Shown: positions 11,006 to 22,407, counted from the first letter of the stretch. The stretch is DNA of 64,000 bases from Buxus sempervirens (GCA_947561395.2 OX387184.1:29378766-29442765); one strand, 5' to 3'. Numbers and translations are program-made. The notes: a model not told the origin generated them from the letters alone.

Positions 11006-12621
11006 TTATTCCTCTTCCTTCCTTTCCTTGATATTAAAATCTGCCCTTGTGTGAGTCTCTTTCTCCACATGGCCCCATTCATCTTCTTTTTCAAAATAAA
11101 CCTGGACTGTGGTACCAACCGGAGCAATAAGTTGAGAAGGGTCAAATATTTTTTTTCCTGAAAAAATTGCCCCTACTGCATTTGAGCTGCCTGCCCCATT
11201 GTTATTGGTAGATGGGATGGGTGTGACTGAATTGAATGATAAGGAGTTATTATCCAACAAATCCTGGATTGCATGCTTTAGGGCCAAGCAACGATCAGTG
11301 GTATGCCCTGGAGTGCTCATATGATACTCACAAATTGCAGATGAATCATAATTCTTCCCCTTGCTTGCATGTGGATTTGGCAGATTTAAAGTCACATAAC
11401 CCTTCTGAAGTAAGATAGGGAGTAATTCAGATGGCTTCATGGGCAATTTTGAGAATTCCCTTTTCTTCCTTACTTCATTCTCCTCTTTGGCAGGTTGTGC
11501 GGAAGGGACGTTGATTTGGATATGTAGCAAAGGAACTTGATGGGTTGGTTTGATAAGAGGTGGATGGACATTGATTTGATGCGGTTTTCCAAGTGACTGC
11601 ACCATGTTTACTTCTGCTTCCCTTCTTTCTTCATTATTTCTTCTTCCATTACCATTCTCCTTTTTCTATATAGAGAAAGTGGTAGAAGCTTCCTGGTTCA
11701 ACACAGCAGAGTAATTAGCTATTTTTCTAGACTTGATCCCATCTTCAATTTTGTCTGCCACTTGCACTAGGGTAGCAAAACTGTGGTGGTCTGACCCACA
11801 AGGTGATTGTAGAAGGGCTACCCCAATGTCATGATGAAAGTTGAAATCATTTATGGTTTTCCCATAGGTGGCTTGACTTGTGCAGCCAACTCCCTCCACC
11901 CTTTATCATATTGCCTTATGGTCTCATCATTCCTCTTCATCATTCTCATCATGTCATATCTATCTGGTATAATCTCAGAGTTGGACCTGTATTGTGCCAA
12001 GAAGCCATCTACCAAGTCCTTCCACCTTCTTATCCTTCCATGATCCAAGGTGGAAAACCACCTTAAAGCAACTCCAGTTAAGCTCCTCTGGAAGAGTTGA
12101 ATCAGTATGCCATCATCCTGGCCAAACTGGCATAAAGCCCCGCAGTATAACTTCAAATGACTCATTGGACAGCCCATGCCATCATATTTATTAAAATCTA
12201 GGCATTTAAATTTGGTCGGTAGACTTACATCGGGGTATAGGCATAGGTCTTCGAAATTCGTGCCTCCGAATGAATTAACCCCTTTCACTTCCCTCAGCTC
12301 ATCTTGTTGAGATTCCAACATACTCATGACCTTCTTTTCCATCTCTTCCCTCATTCTTTCCTTTTCTTTTTCTTTCACTGATTTAGTTTCCTCTTCTCCG
12401 ACCAGTATGGGTTCAGGCATTGATTGATGAAATTCCGGTTGAGGTAGGGTAGTGGTTTGTGGTGGAGGTGCTTGGTGGGAAGTGGAGGCTCGGTTTTGAG
12501 CTGCTTGGGCTTGGGCTTGGTTATACAGCAATGTTTCCAACAACTTAGACATCCCAGCCACCTGCTCTTGAAGCTGATGAAAGTCTTGAGCAGACACAGT
12601 TGATTGGTTCTCCAAATTCAT
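11006..12621 (-). pseudogene. gag of element B (Tat/Ogre type), decayed
   Basis: The likely start is the ATG at 12621, giving MNLENQSTVSAQDFHQL, after an upstream AT-rich stretch with no gag similarity. The N-terminal part has a Q-rich helical segment (HQLQEQVAGMSKLLETL), a P/Q linker, then a charged coiled region. The retrotransposon gag core follows, with LDFNKYDGMGCPMSHL, LTGVALRWFSTLD and MMRMMKRNDETIRQY. The C-terminal part has KGYVTLNLPNPH and CEYHMSTPGHTTDRCLALK, which I recognise from Tat/Ogre gag proteins. It forms the particle coat in the family. It is broken in several places. No protease or polymerase follows it. Confidence 0.8.
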
Positions 12622-12900
12622 TCTGGCAACTTTGGATCTTAGCAAGTATGGACTTCGGTGCGTAGCAATGATTGCCACAAAGAGAAACTTGTAAAAGAAG
12701 AGAAAAAGAAACACAATCAGTGCATAATTCAACTCAAACTCACACAATTTATGGATGCATGTGTGGGTGAACATGAGTTGAATTACAAATTTTTTTTTTG
12801 TTTTTTCTTTTCTTATTTTTTTATTTTTTTATTTTCTTTGTTTTGGTCGAAATTGACCTTATGAAGAGAAGTGGTTGGTACAAATGATAGTCCAAAAGAA

Positions 12901-14521
12901 TGTTTGGAATTTAAAGGCTTCCAAAAGGTCCCAAAGAATAAGAAATGTCTGAAATTTAAAGGCTTTCAGACGGCCCAAAGGAAATGATGTTTGAAATTCA
13001 GAGACTTTCAAACGGTCCAAAAAGGTTGTGTCTAAAATTTAGAGGCTTTTAGACGGCCCAAAGAGATTGATGTTTGAAGTTCAATGGCTTTCAAAAGGCC
13101 CAAAAAGGTTGTGTCTAAAATTAGGAGGCTTTTAGACGGCCCAAAAGAATTGATGTTTGAAATTCAGAGGCTTTCAAACGGCCCAAAAAGGTTGTGTTTA
13201 AAATTCAGAGGCTTTTAGACGGCCCAAAATAGGTGTCTATAATTTAGAGGCTTATAGACGGCCCAAAATATGTGTCTATAATTCAAAGGCTTATAGACGG
13301 CCCAAGAGATAAATTCTGAAATTTCAGGCTTTCAGAAGTCCTATGAGTTAAGGAATTACGCAGGCTTCCTTAGGCTTATGAAAATTTCTTGGAATTACGC
13401 AAGCTTCCAAGGGCTTATGAATTGGTTGGTACAAAAAGACCATCCAAAGAATTTGTTGGAATATTCTAGGGCTTCCAACATGTCCCACAAGATATGAAAT
13501 GCCTAAAATAAAAGCTTTTAGACAAATCACAGAGTGTCTTGGAATTACTCAAGCTTCCAAGGGCTTATGAATTGGTTGGTGCAAAAAAGACCATCCAAAG
13601 AATTTATTAGAATATTATAGGGCTTCCAACATGTCCCACAAGATATGAAATGCCTAAAATAAAAGATTTTAGGCAAATTACAGAGTGTCTTGGAATTACT
13701 CGAGCTTCCAAGGGCTTATGGAGTTAAAAATTTGAAATTCAAAGGCTTTTAGAGGCCCATGGAAATTTTGCAGAAAGTCTGAAATTCAAAGGCTTCCAGA
13801 GGCCCATGGAAATTTTGAAGAAACTTTGAAATTCAAAGGCTTTCAGAGGCCCAATGGAAATTTTGAAGAAAATCTAAAATTCAAAGGCTTTCAGAGGCCT
13901 AATGGAAATTTTGAAGAAAATAAAAAATTCAAAGGCTTTCAGAGGCCCAATGAAAATTTTGAAGAAACTTTGAAATTCAAAGGCTTTCAGAGGCCCAATG
14001 GAAATTTTGAAGAAAATCTGAAATTCAAAGGCTTTCAGAGGCCCAATGGAAATTTTGAAGAAAATCTAAAATTCAAAGGCTTTCAGAGGTCCAATGGAAA
14101 TTTTGAAGAAAGTCTGAAATTCAAAGGCTTTCAAAGGCCCATGGAAATTTTGAAGAAAGTCTGAAATTCAAAGGCTTTCAGAGGCCCAATGGAAATTTTG
14201 AAGAAAGTCTGAAATTCAAAGGCTTTTAGAGGCCCAATGGAAATTTTGAAGAAAATCTGAAATTCAAAGGCTTTCAGAGGTCCAATGGAAATTTTGAAGA
14301 AAGTCTGAAATTCAAAGGCTTTCAAAGGCCCATGGAAATTTTGAAGAAAGTCTGAAATTCAAAGGCTTTCAGAGGTCCAATGGAAATTTTGAAGAAAGTC
14401 TGAAATTCAAAGGCTTTCAAAGGCCCATGGAAATTTTGAAGAAAGTCTGAAATTCAAAGGCTTTCAGAGGCCCAATGGAAATTTTGAAGAAAATCTGAAA
14501 TTCAAAGGCTTTCAGAGGCCC
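12901..14521. repeat. Hairpin tandem array in the B leader, about 30 units
   Basis: The right half (about 13740-14521) is a regular 48-bp tandem array of about 16 units with core CTGAAATTCAAAGGCTTTCAG. The left half has looser units of about 40-45 bp. Two long duplicated blocks of about 160 bp lie at about 13390-13690. Nearly every unit is a hairpin around ATTYARAGGC. Arms differ between units yet stay complementary: GTCTGAAA/TTTCAGAC, GTTTGAAA/TTTCAAAC, GTCTAAAA/TTTTAGAC, GTCTATAA/TTATAGAC, CTTGGAA/TTCCAAG, GTTGGAA/TTCCAAC. Because 48 is a multiple of three, the array gives a false open frame of a 16-residue repeat on the + strand. It lies upstream of gag in the untranslated leader. Confidence 0.9.
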
Positions 14522-15214
14522 ACTATATCCTTGAATCCTTTAAGACTTTTGAGTTGAAAAGAAACTCAAGTTGCATTAAGGAAGTTGATTTTTTTTTTTT
14601 AAATTTTGCTTGGAATTTAATGGCTTCCAAGTGTGCCATTTGAGATTCCAAGGTTCCCAAGATACCTATAGTTTGACAATCACATTGTTCTTTAAGAAAA
14701 GTCTTTTGGAAGTTTTTTGTTTGGAAATTTCTTATTAAAGAACAGATTTTTAAATTGAATTGTTCTTATCAAACTTTGGAGATTTAAAATGATTTGAAAT
14801 TTTCTTTCTTCATTCCCCCATTAGATTGCACTTCAAGAATATGTTTTGCAACATTATTGTGGTTTTAGGTTCAATTGAAGTGTATTTTGATTCAAAGTCA
14901 TTTTTCCTTTATCACTTCCATTCATTGAGTTAAGTTACATGGTCACATTAGGTAAAATTCCCCAAAATGAGCTTAACCCTTTGATTTACGTGAATTTAGA
15001 AGAATTTGGGTGCCCTTTACCCTTATTGAATTGTTTATTATCTGTTTATACCACTCAAAGGTTGAAGGAACCAAATTTGTTGGCAAAAGTTGCTGGAATA
15101 CAATTAAGTCTGTAAACCGCATATTGAGTGCGGTTTAGCTGTGACCGCATATACAATGCGGTTAAGCTATGACCGCAGATAAAATGCGGTCAAGTTAAAT
15201 CCGCATATCAAGTG
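14522..15214 (-). mobile_element. B leader continued
   Basis: AT-rich leader without coding signal, ending in the palindrome group at 15114-15214. It continues at 37968 on the far side of C1. Confidence 0.7.
15114..15214. repeat. Four palindromes with varying arms in the B leader
   Basis: Units: AAACCGCA/TGCGGTTT, GACCGCA/TGCGGTT, GACCGCA/TGCGGTC and AATCCGCA/TGCGGATT, each around a 5-7 bp AT-rich centre. The fourth is split by C1: its left part ends at 15214 and its right arm is completed from 37971. The B LTRs carry the same kind of word (GACCGCA/TGCGGTC near 40935; GTCCGCA near 32020). Confidence 0.85.
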
Positions 15215-17422
15215 TGTAACGCTTCGAACCCGGGTCAGTGCAAAACCAACACCCAACCCGAACCCGGTTCGCTACTGTGAGACATGGAAAATCAATCGAA
15301 TGACTTCCTATCATCACACGGGCTCAATAAATCATGGAGTAGCCACCATTCCTTTTTAGGGTGTGAATGGACACCAAAATAATCAAATAAAATAAATAAT
15401 AAAAAACAAAATTAGAGTAAAAATAACTCTAACAAAAAAATAAACCAGAGATGGGTAAGGAGATTAGGTTATGAATAGGGGAAGGTGTTAAGCACCCTGG
15501 TTCATCCACACGAGGTGGTTGCCAAGTATTGTTCATGTTTTAAAAAAGGTTTGCTAATAAAAATCAAATCCAAAATAAAAGAAAAAGCATAAAAATGTAT
15601 GGCTTTTTCCATATGAATGATCCAATTAATTCTGGATCCTTCTTATGAATATACCATTCCTTGGGCTTCATGATTGACTAAAATCAAGATAAAGAAAACA
15701 ACTTCAAAGTAAAAACTTCAAAAATCTAGCTCTAAGTTAAATCCTTGAAATCTAGGAATTACATTGTGCGCATGTCGCACCCGTGCAAAGGGGCGCACGC
15801 GAAGATATGCGAGGGGAAAGGGGGGATTAGGAGTCGCCACTGCCTACTGGGGTGCAGGCAGACACCTGGATGCCCTAAGGATGTCTATTTAGGTCTATAG
15901 CTTGAGATTCCGGTTAAGATCCCGGTTACGGTCCGGGGAAGTCCGTAGACACCCCGGTTCGCCCCTTCAGTTGACGAGTCTCATGGGTTTCCCTGGTTCT
16001 AGTCAATCTTGGTTTAACTCACCTGTATGTTCTAAACCAGCATATTCACTAGTTAAGTCTGAATGGGACCTTCAAATGTGTGGATCCCTTTTATTTTAAT
16101 TGATTTTATCTTTCTTTGTCCAGGTGATGTTGGTCTGATATGGACCCCGTTGGAAGGCCCATGGGATACCAAATAGGGCTTAGGTGAAGCCCAATTCCTA
16201 CTTGGGGTTACGTTGGATAACCCCGTTTATTGGATTTGATTATGTGGTTTGGGGGAGAGGAAGCTTGATGGGAACAGCAGCTACCAACAGTGGTGAAGAA
16301 CACATCAATGGCTTGCAAACAATAGCATCTTACCAGGCATATGATCAACTAAATAAGTAAAGAGAGAAACATTATAGCAGGTGCAAAACGGCAAGGAAAG
16401 GGGGAGCTACTGTTGTCACCAACAGCAGCCCTTGCATGCCATAACAGAGGGGTGTTATAGGGGGTGAGGGGAGCATACAACCAGAGGACGGAATGGGGGG
16501 TCGGCTGCTGTCATACATGGAGCTAAGGGGTTAAACCAAGGAGTGCAAGTGGGGGTGTGAACCTGTCGAAAACAGCAGCTTTCCAAGGGGTTTTAGGCAT
16601 GCTAAAATCAGCAAGTATAACACACGAGGGAGGGGAGGACAGCAACTATTATGGAGGGTTGTACCATGCGAACGGGGGATGAACACAATATTAAGAAATG
16701 GCTTCCATGACCTAAACCTGAGGGACATAGTGGAGGGTAGACCTACTGAAAACAGCAGCCACTGGGGCATGCAAAGGTCAGGTGGATGGGCTGGGCTTGG
16801 GGAGAGTGTGGGAGCTTCTCCCAATCTCTTCTCCTGTGTTGATTACAACACATGGACAGGGGTCGAGTACTGTAACGCCCCGGATCCGTGTTCTTCATTA
16901 AAGATATAACACGTCTCCCAGGGGTTAAGTAAGGATCTCAATAATGGTGATCGCTGGATAATCACACACAATTTATATCATATCAGAGTGCACAATTCAA
17001 AACTCTCATCCAGGCAATTCATAGCATCTTCAAATACATCAAAATGGTTCTAATTTACTACCTTATTACAATTCCCACAAGTTCAATTTAACAAAGTTTA
17101 AGACTAAGCAACCTACTAGACTAAGGACGGTAGTAATAATCCTCCTCCCTATAGGTGTCAGTTGGATCTACCCCCGTAGGACCCTCACAACGAAGATCTG
17201 AAAAACAAAACAACAACGAGGGAATGAGATACGAATATCTCAGCAAGTGACGCATGCATGCAGAAATAGTTAACGCAGTTATAAGACATGCTTCGACAAA
17301 TAACCAACAATCTAAAACAACGTACTTCCGATAACAACACAAAACAAGGTCAATGTCATGCATATGGTTACATTGATTAATTTACATGCCAAGTAGACAC
17401 TCCACACCTCCATGTACACAGT

Positions 17423-17540
17423 TCCGGCCTACTCAGGGTATCGGACACTCTGAAATGACGGCCTACTCAGGGTATCGTCATCCAATGCCGGCCTACTCCG
17501 GGTATCGGCACTGACAACCAGGCCTACTCAGGGTATCTGG
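17423..17540. repeat. Four stem-loops with fixed loop and changing stems, left D LTR
   Basis: Each unit holds GCCTACTCAGGGTAT (one unit has TCC in place of TCA) between complementary arms: TCCG/CGGA (17423-17445), ATGACG/CGTCAT (17455-17481), TGCCG/CGGCA (17486-17510) and CCAG/CTGG (17518-17540). The arms share no common sequence, yet each pair matches. Within the loop CCT/AGG can pair around ACTC. Confidence 0.92.
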
Positions 17541-18109
17541 CTGCTCTACACTGGTCGTGGCAACACACAAGGCCATGCAATTTCACCAATAAACACATAC
17601 CATCACATTACTAAGCTTAACAAGGATCCAGGGGAAGCTAAACCCAAAGTCAATAAATAACCGGTAAAAACTCCGCATTCAGTACACACATCACAAGTTG
17701 TTCCAGCCAGAACATCAACTCGCACAAGTGTTCCAACCAGAACATCAACTTACACAAGTGTTCCAACCAGAACAGTAATTCTTCACAAGTAAATAATCTT
17801 TGCAACACATTTCAAAACTTGCCATTAAGAAAAACAGGATTTAATAAAAACTCAACCAAGTACAGTGTTTAACCAAAGAGAACTAAGATAGAATCTCCTA
17901 GTATTTGGTATCCAAAACATCACCTACAATTAGCCCTAAATTTGCCTTGGAAGCTCCTAAGAATTTCCAGAATTTATCTTTAATATTCTCATAGGTAATA
18001 TTGTCTCTAGAGTCTTAAACAAGTCATTTGTTAAGTGCTTGAAACCTCCTATCATCAAAATCCAACTTAGTTTACTCAAACAGGCAATTCGGCAAAGAAA
18101 AGGGACTAT

Positions 18110-18340
18110 GCGCTCACCTCCTGAGGTAGGCGCGAGGTGGGCGGATAGTCAATGGGCTAAATTTTGGGTATGCGCTCACTTGATGATAAGTGAGCGCGAG
18201 AAAGGCGCGAGAAGGGCGCATCCAATTTATGTGGGCGCGAGAAGGGCGCGGGGTAGGCACGGGATAGGCGCGGGATAGGAGCGAGAAAGGCGCTAAGTGT
18301 ATTTTTCCATGCGCCTACTTCTCGAAGTGGGCGATAGTGG
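18110..18340. repeat. GC-rich palindrome block in D LTR
   Basis: Repeated GGGCGCGAGAA- and GGCGCGGGATA-like words with a strong hairpin GCGCTCACT/AGTGAGCGC. It lies about 600 bp downstream of the TATA box, hence probably transcribed. The copy in the other LTR (28236-28465) differs by a repeat-unit length change. Confidence 0.8.
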
Positions 18341-18915
18341 GCGGATACCTACTGCATTTTTCGGTTCTCTGTTAACTCCAAATCTTCGACTCTGGCCGAA
18401 GTTTTTCAGTCTGTAACCACTTCTCTAGTCTCCTAATACCCCCAGAACACATTCAAACCTAATTTGAAATTAATCTAACACACTTTCCATTTATCCCCAA
18501 TTAACTGTACAGAAAAACCTTCGGACTATCTCCGCCCCGAAAATCAGTGAATAACTCGTTCGACAATCATATGCAGTCGAATTAAAACTACGAATAACCA
18601 AAACCAGGTGTTAAAACAGTGCCACTCACCTTTTTATGCTTCCAAGTCTTGGCAATCGGCAACCCAGAAAAACCCCAATCAGAAAATCCCCAATCACTTC
18701 GGCCGTCTGCGAGCAGAGGTTTTCTGAAGGAGGAAAGCCTTTCCGAACTTCTTCTTAGCAAAAACTTCCTGGCAGTAAGTCTTCCTTAGCTCGACTCTCC
18801 CACCAAAACCTCTCCAACTCCTTTTCTCGAAGAACCCTAAACAAAGCCGCAGCCGCAACCTTCTCAGTAGAATATACGCGTATTCAGGGCAAAACCCAAA
18901 ACCTAATTTCTTAAA

Positions 18916-18926
18916 CTATTTATACC
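18916..18926 (-). promoter_or_regulatory. TATA box of D 3' LTR
   Basis: GGTATAAATAG on the minus strand, about 155 bp from the LTR start. The equivalent in the 5' LTR is at 29043-29053. Confidence 0.65.
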
Positions 18927-19081
18927 TTCCGCAATACGCTTGGACGCTTGCTGCTCAACGACCCCTTTTAACTCTGATATTGTGTGAGCTCGTCCAGCAA
19001 AACCCCTACATCCACACCTGATTAGTTTAGATATTTATTATTATTTTTTTCATAAAACCTGAAAATAAACGGGGTTTTACA

Positions 19082-19092
19082 TTCTCCCCCCT
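19082..19092 (-). other. Polypurine tract of D
   Basis: AGGGGGGAGAA on the minus strand, directly upstream of the 3' LTR start; the site where plus-strand DNA synthesis is primed. Confidence 0.9.
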
Positions 19093-19119
19093 ACAAAAAT
19101 TTCGTCCTCGAAATTTACC

Positions 19120-19332
19120 TTAAGAGGAATCGAATAACTCTGGATACTTCTTTCTCATCTCTTCCTCGCTTTCCCAAGTGCATTCTTCAGTGGAATGGTT
19201 TTGCCACAATACTTTCACCAAGGGTATCACTTTGGTGCGAAGGATCTGCTCACGTCGATCCAAAATCTGCATTGGCCTCTCTTCATACGTCAAATCCTCC
19301 TGAATCGCCAAGGGTTCAGAATCTATCACATG
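19120..19332 (-). pseudogene. D chromodomain tail of pol
   Basis: Ends the D polyprotein with LTYEERPMQILDRREQILRT, KVIPLVKVLW and EECTWESEEEMRKKYPELF, the chromodomain of Tekay/Del chromoviruses. In this family it recognises chromatin marks and steers integration. It is separated from the integrase by A5 (19338-22402). The last residues before the stop are ELFDSS; the polypurine tract follows about 28 bp later. Confidence 0.9.
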
Positions 19333-20397
19333 ACTGGTGTGCGCACCCGATTTCGGTTGCACGGTGAGGCGCACGCGTAACGATGCGTGCCTCGGGATTT
19401 GTTTGGAGTCGCCACTGCCTGATGGGGTGCAGGCAGACACCTGGGTGCCTAAGTTCTTTTACTAAGGCTTGGTCTGCGGCTTGAGATTCTAAGTATGTTC
19501 TCGGTTGTGGTCTGGGGAAGTCCGTAGACACCCCAGTCCACCCCGTCAAGTGACGGGTCCCATAAGTCTCCTTGGTTTGAGTCAACTTTGGTCTCTCACT
19601 CACCCGATTCCTATCCCAGCATGTGATTTGATTAAGTCTGGCGGGACCGCCAAAGTGGTGTGGGTCCCTCTACTTGGTTTTATCTTTCTTAGCTTAAAGT
19701 GGTGTGAGTCTGATTGGGCGGGCCCCGTTGGAAGGCCCGCGGATTCCTTGGTGGGCTTGGTTGAGCCCACCTGTCCCTTGGTGGGCCTCAGTCCGGCCTG
19801 AGAGGCCCTTTGGGCTTCGGTTCAAGTAAATTGATTTTATTTAAATTCCAAGCTTGATTAAACTTGATTTCCATGCAAAAGATGAGTCTGGGTTGCTCTG
19901 TGGGCCCGTGGGTGGGCCACACAGTGGGTTGCCAAGTGATTTCAGTTTATCTTGATTAGCCTTTGCAAAATTGGGCCAGGCATTGGGCTTGGGGCCCTTT
20001 ACCTGGGCTTGGGCTTGAAAGCCCAAGGCTTCTGGAGTTAGGGTCTTGAAACCCTACCCTTGTTTGGTTTAATGGGCTTAGTGGGCCCGACAGGCCCTGC
20101 CCGTGGTCTCGGCCAAACCACAATCTACTTTAAGCATGCATGGCCCAAATAGGGCTTGGGTGGGCCTCAAATGGTCTGGCCCACTCAAATCTCTCATTTA
20201 TCTTAGTTAAGCATGAATGAGTTGGTCGGGCTGGGTGGGCCCTGTTGGAAGGCCCACCGGGAATCAATTTGGACCGGGTCGGTCCATGGCCCATCTTGGG
20301 TTTCCGGGTGACCCGGAAACCCTACTGGTTCGCCCGGAGTTGATCAAACAACCCAAAAAATCACGCAAGATCATCAAAATGGCAAAATGGTATTCTG

Positions 20398-20505
20398 GCA
20401 GTGTAGCCGGCCTGAGATGCCGGTTACACACAGGTCACTGTGTATCCAGCACCTTTAGCCGGCTACACAAGGGCTTTAGTTGATCTGGCCTGAGTTGCCG
20501 GATCA
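20398..20505. repeat. Distal palindrome cluster in A5
   Basis: Hairpins GTGTAGCCGGC/GCCGGTTACAC, GTGTATCC-type/GCCGGCTACAC and TTGATCTGGC/GCCGGATCAA. Confidence 0.8.
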
Positions 20506-21576
20506 ACACACAGAATCCATTTTTTGGGGTTTTTCCAATAGGGTTGGTTTCTTGGGTCTCCCAGGGTGTTCCCGGGGTTATGTGGGCTCCTGTGTGAGCC
20601 CATGTTGGTTCCGATGAGGGCCGCTTGGCTCTCCTCTTGATGTTTTGAAAATAAAAGGGAGGAGATGGTGGTGGTGCTACTGCCAGTGGCAGCTCTTGTG
20701 GGCCACAGCAGTGGGCTACTAGGAAGGGGGCTAGTCCCTTAACTTCAAAACAGCAACGGAATAAAGGGGGAAGGGAGTAAACATGCTAGAGTTGATCCAA
20801 ATCGACGAAGAAGGTTGGTTCATTTACATGCTTAAAGATAGTGACATGGATCACAGATAAACATGCATATTCAAAGAGAAAACCAAAAAATGCAACCTTA
20901 GCATGGATCACACATAAAAAGGAGGGCAAAAGAGGCACAAAAATGACGTGAAAACTGCGAAATACGCGAGAAGGGAGGAGGGGGTTGAGTTAAGGATACA
21001 CTAGAAGAATCATGCTAGGAGGAACATGCTCCCCCACAAACGATGAACACAATCCCCAAAACAGTGACATGAGTGACTCAAAATGCATAGAAAAGTCTCC
21101 CATTCTATCCCTAAGACTAGACGTACATCTCTTAATACCTTTTGAGAGTGTCTAGGTGACATAAATGGTAAGCAAAACATGTGAAGATCATGGTAGAATG
21201 CAAATCTGAACAGTTATAGGCAAAATAATCTTAAACCTCATGAAATAGCTCCAATCTCACATATGCGCAATAGGAAATGGCGAGGGATGATACCTGATGG
21301 TTTTACAGCCTTTTTGTGGAGTGTAGCCACTCCCTTGAGGCAACACAGGTGCTAGGACTCCTCCGAATGTCACCCAACAGCAGCTTATCCTCCTCTTGAT
21401 TGGGTAAAGATGGAGAAGAAGAAGAGAGGAGGGAGTAGGAGAGCCTTGGAGTAAGGCTTGGAGGGTTTGGGGAGCCAAAGGAGGCCAAAAGGAAGGGGTT
21501 TCGGAGCAGGTGGTCTGGGGGAGAAAGGATGGAACCAACCCAAAAGGAGCCAACCCCCGAAATGAGCTGTTGGTTT

Positions 21577-21587
21577 GCTTTTTATAG
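21577..21587 (-). promoter_or_regulatory. TATA box of A5 LTR
   Basis: CTATAAAAAGC on the minus strand; the palindrome array starts about 10 bp upstream. Confidence 0.65.
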
Positions 21588-21597
21588 AAAAAATAAT

Positions 21598-21842
21598 GTA
21601 TCCGGCAACTCAGGCCGGATACACTATGCCCTATGTGTATCCGGTCTTCAAGACCGGATACACTAAGGCTCCTTTGTATCCGGTCTTCAAGTCCGGATAC
21701 AAACACAATCATTTGGAAATTAAATGCCGTCGTGAATCTGTCGGCCAAGTGGCGCGAATGTCGCGCGAATATCTTCATGTATCCGGCCTTCAAGTCCGGT
21801 CATGAAGGGGAGCTAGTGTATCCGGTATTGAATACCGGATAC
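21598..21842. repeat. TATA-proximal palindrome array in A5
   Basis: Five hairpins on TATCCGG/CCGGATA with different centres, including GTATCCGGTCTT/AAGACCGGATAC and GTATCCGGTATT/AATACCGGATAC. The base after GG (C or T) is matched in the opposite arm. Confidence 0.85.
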
Positions 21843-22407
21843 AAATCGAAAAATTACGGATTTGCCCTTCGACTTGACCGATTCGACCGATTTGACCGAC
21901 TTGACACTTTTGGATATCTACGGATTGGTCCGTACGTATTTTTGATATTTAAGATTTAGTCCCTGAGATATTTTGCTGCGTCGGCTGCCATGTTTGCAGT
22001 TTCTGCGCCACGTGTGCAGCTTCTGGCTTTGCTGCTTGGAAACTTCGACAGCTCATATCTCCTTCATCCGAACTCCGATTTGAGCAAACTCAATTGCGTT
22101 GGACTCGTATCGGAGCCCTACATTTAGTGACATGGGGCTAAGCACTTGGCACGGATTTCGAGGAAAAGTCAACTTTCGGCTTTTCCTTAAGTTTGACTGC
22201 CCACAGGACCCTCATCCGGACTCCGATTCCTGCAAACTCAGTTGCGCTAGACTCGTGTCGAGATTCTCTATCTACTGAGATAGAGCCAGGTGGCTAGATT
22301 TAACTTGATCAAAAGGTCAAATTTTTGTCCCCTCGGGGTTTGACTCTCTGCTAGGGTTTTCATTTTTAGCATTTCCAGGGGTGCAAAAATAAGGTGCTTA
22401 CAACTGG

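Larger units (their letters stand above)
16871..19081 (-). repeat. D 3' LTR
   Basis: TGTAACGCCCCGG...GGGGTTTTACA. It holds the four-unit stem-loop array (17423-17540), a GC-rich palindrome block (18110-18340) and a minus-strand TATA box (18916-18926). Confidence 0.95.
19338..22402 (-). mobile_element. A5: solo A-type Tat LTR in the pol gene of D
   Basis: 3,065 bp, starting TGTGCGCACCC and ending GGTGCTTACA, flanked by the duplication actgg (19333-19337 and 22403-22407). No interior. It interrupts D between the integrase C-terminal region and the chromodomain. It is the deepest and youngest layer of the nest: younger than D, whose LTRs are about 1-1.5% apart. It carries a PBS-like core (19405-19414), a distal palindrome cluster (20398-20505), a TATA box and a TATA-proximal array. 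Confidence 0.95.

Noticed and set aside
13826-14164. Open frame of 16-residue repeats (KFKGFQRPNGNFEEN) on the + strand
   Set aside because: It is a by-product of the 48-bp tandem array, whose length is a multiple of three. It is antisense to the element and hairpin pairing explains the sequence better.
12901-14521. CRISPR-like array
   Set aside because: Units are contiguous, with no unique spacers, and lie in a plant retrotransposon leader.
16531-16824. Open frames in A1 and similar frames in the other A-type LTRs
   Set aside because: They are not conserved between copies of the same LTR and overlap non-coding promoter or leader sequence.
17121-17363. 80-residue open frame present in both D LTRs (also 27247-27489)
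   Set aside because: Both copies come from one LTR pair, so their identity is not evidence of selection. No domain is seen.
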